Positions 4,432-5,519 of a stretch of DNA of 5,519 bases are shown here, piece by piece. The stretch spans positions 1 to 5,519 of the forward strand of contig CAJLAN010000128.1 in NCBI GenBank assembly GCA_905204635.1, written 5' to 3'. Each line of letters begins with the position of its first letter. Within the stretch, counting starts at the first letter, position 1. The notes under the pieces were generated by a model. It was given only the letters and a program-made list of their open reading frames with translations, was not told where the DNA came from and ran no database searches. The DNA comes from an uncultured Collinsella sp. (GTDB lineage Bacteria; Actinomycetota; Coriobacteriia; Coriobacteriales; Coriobacteriaceae). The position numbers and the translations under genes were made by a program.

Positions 4432-4770
4432 CTACACCGCGGCGGGGCCGTGTTCGCCGGTACGGATGCGGATGACTTCCTCGACCGGCTCGACCCAGAT
4501 CTTGCCGTCTCCAACGGCACCGGTGCGAGCAGCATTGCAGATAATCTCGACAATTCCGTCGACATGCTCATCGGCGCAAATGAGCGTGAACTGCACCTTA
4601 GGGATCGTGTTGACAAGCAACTCGTTGCCGCGCACGTATTCCTTCCAGCCATGCTGCGCGCCGCAGCCCTGCACCTGATTGATAGTCATGCCACGAACAT
4701 CGGCAGCAAACAACGCATCTTTGAGAACCTCAAGCTTCTCGGCACGAACGATCGCCGTAATCTTCTTCAT
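4432..4770 (-). CDS. glnK: P-II family nitrogen regulatory protein
   Basis: A 112-residue cytosolic trimeric signal protein that binds ATP/ADP and 2-oxoglutarate and controls the ammonium channel encoded just upstream. It has full family length and the standard marks: MKKITAIVR start, Gln39 in the 2-oxoglutarate/Mg site, PKV with Lys58, the ATP loop TGAVGDGKIWV (83-93), and the C-terminal RIRTGEHGPAAV with Arg101 and Arg103. In the T-loop, WKEYVRGNELLVNTIP aligns so that position 51 is Leu, not the Tyr that is uridylylated or adenylylated in proteobacterial and many actinobacterial homologues; a Tyr is present at 45 instead. Modification at 51 is therefore impossible and control is probably by ligands alone. 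A GAGAGGAA site precedes the ATG. Position after amt supports glnK rather than glnB. Confidence 0.93.
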   Translation of the reverse strand: MKKITAIVRAEKLEVLKDALFAADVRGMTINQVQGCGAQHGWKEYVRGNELLVNTIPKVQFTLICADEHVDGIVEIICNAARTGAVGDGKIWVEPVEEVIRIRTGEHGPAAV

Positions 4771-4801
4771 AGTGAATTCCTCTCTTTATCAAAGAAATGA
4801 A

Positions 4802-4938
4802 TTGCCATTCAATGACGCGGGTTTTCCAGGTGCCCGAGATTGCCCCGAAAGAGGAGCGCCGCGTACTTCGGTACGCAAGCGACGGTTTGAGGGGCAAGAT
4901 CGGGTGCCTGGGAAAGCCGCGCGACGATTGAACGACAA
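4802..4938. repeat. Long imperfect inverted repeat (about 137 bp) between amt and glnK
   Basis: The two halves pair around a centre at 4868/4869. The inner stem is GCGTAC (4861-4866), TTCG, GTACGC (4871-4876). A bulged section follows, then 4816-4846 with 4891-4921 (about 28 of 31 positions pair, counting G-U), and an outer TTCAAT/ATTGAA stem (4808-4813 with 4927-4932). It fills most of the 190-bp gap between the amt stop and the glnK start and holds no open frame with a ribosome site. On the plus strand the apex is a cUUCGg tetraloop. It could be a MITE-like insertion, an RNase III or attenuation site uncoupling glnK from amt, or a structured RNA. No target-site duplication is evident. Confidence 0.7.
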
Positions 4939-4960
4939 GGTGCGGAGCTTGGGGAAGCTG

Positions 4961-5519
4961 CTAATCGAGTCCGGAGAACGAAGGGTAGGCGCTCTCGCCG
5001 TGCTGACTCGCATCCAAGCCCAGCGCCTCGTCGGCCTCGTCCACGCGCAGGCTACCGTGGAACAGCGCCTTGACCACCGTGGCGATCACCAAGTCGAGCA
5101 CCAGCACAATAGCAACCGTCACCACAATGCCCAAGATCTGCGAGACGAGCAGCGACACGTCGCCCGTGTAGAACAGGCCGCCCTTACCGGTCCACGAGAG
5201 CTCCGGCACGCAGAACAGGCCCGTGAGCACGCCGCCCAAGATGCCGATACCGTGGCAGCCAAACGCATCGAGCGCATCGTCGTAGCCAAACTTGGTCTTA
5301 AGATGGCTGATGGCCAGGTAGCAGACGGGCGATACGATCAGGCCCATGACCAGCGCCGCCCACGGCTCGACAAAGCCTGCGCCGGGCGTGACCACCACAA
5401 GGCCCGCAACCAAACCGGTACTGGCACCCACCAGCGTGGGGCGACCGGTGTGCACGCGCTCGACGGCAAGCCACGAGACCATGCCCGCTGCGCTGGCCGT
5501 CACGGTGTTGAGGATGGCA
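4961..5519 (-). CDS. amt: Ammonium transporter, C-terminal part (runs off the window)
   Basis: The last 185 residues of an Amt/MEP/Rh-family channel; the frame remains open to the window edge, reading AILNTVTASAAGMVSW before the segment seen. Family landmarks: GASTGLVAGLVVVTPGAGFV, the DAFGCHGIGILGG helix containing the second pore histidine (AmtB His318 equivalent), and a C-terminal cytosolic tail LRVDEADEALGLD with the conserved HGESAY that couples the trimer and contacts GlnK. About four or five membrane helices are visible. It conducts ammonium/ammonia into the cell and is closed by P-II binding; glnK lies downstream in the usual amt-glnK order. The first half, including the first pore His, is outside the window. 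Confidence 0.95.
   Translation of the reverse strand, partial: AILNTVTASAAGMVSWLAVERVHTGRPTLVGASTGLVAGLVVVTPGAGFVEPWAALVMGLIVSPVCYLAISHLKTKFGYDDALDAFGCHGIGILGGVLTGLFCVPELSWTGKGGLFYTGDVSLLVSQILGIVVTVAIVLVLDLVIATVVKALFHGSLRVDEADEALGLDASQHGESAYPSFSGLD

Noticed and set aside
4783..4813. Possible glnK promoter TTGAAT/GATAAA on the minus strand
   Set aside because: The implied start would leave a leader of about 8 bases and cut off the ribosome site; transcription from upstream of amt is more likely.
1..5519. CRISPR arrays, tRNA or rRNA genes, insertion-sequence transposases
   Set aside because: No regularly spaced direct repeats, no tRNA-like cloverleaf with a TTCRA arm that I could see, no rRNA signatures and no transposase motifs.

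Overview
The window most likely comes from the chromosome of a GC-rich, host-associated actinobacterium of the class Coriobacteriia (Collinsella-like). This rests on GC-rich third codon positions, strong GGAGG ribosome sites, and an imperfect palindrome built on GTGACAAAGGGAC/GTCCCTTTGTCAC that I recall from such genomes. No rRNA or other taxonomic marker is present, so the assignment is tentative. Every gene I accept is on the minus strand; the one plus-strand gene is a candidate small RNA.

Layout in transcription order (right to left). The right end holds the 3' end of an ammonium transporter gene (amt), then a P-II signal protein gene (glnK-like); a ~137-bp imperfect inverted repeat lies between them. 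Next come a TetR-family repressor gene, an intrinsic terminator, and an MFS efflux-type transporter gene. Two matching 21-bp dyads lie upstream of the transporter and are probably the repressor's operators. A Cof-type HAD-IIB phosphatase gene follows; its start codon and ribosome site lie in one arm of a perfect 18-bp-arm inverted repeat. At the left end are a second TetR-type regulator, with its own palindromic operator candidate and a TTG start, and the first codons of a co-transcribed unknown gene.

The most interesting part is the apparent gap between the phosphatase and the left TetR gene. It encodes a 41-residue peptide (one hydrophobic helix plus an Arg/Lys-rich tail) with a perfect ribosome site. 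Its promoter overlaps a 14-bp LexA/DinR-like SOS box (13 of 14 positions match the Bacillus-type consensus). A convergent promoter (TTGTTC, 17 bp, TAGAAT) would drive a roughly 85-nt plus-strand RNA that ends in a strong hairpin overlapping the end of the peptide gene. This is the layout of an SOS-controlled type I toxin-antitoxin module, combining TisB-like regulation with Fst/RNAII-like convergent architecture. The module is bracketed by two directly oriented copies of the palindrome. It is a hypothesis read from sequence alone.

Functionally, amt-glnK is a nitrogen uptake and sensing pair. The right-hand TetR and the MFS gene form a classic repressor/exporter pair. The HAD phosphatase and the left TetR unit are not obviously linked to these.
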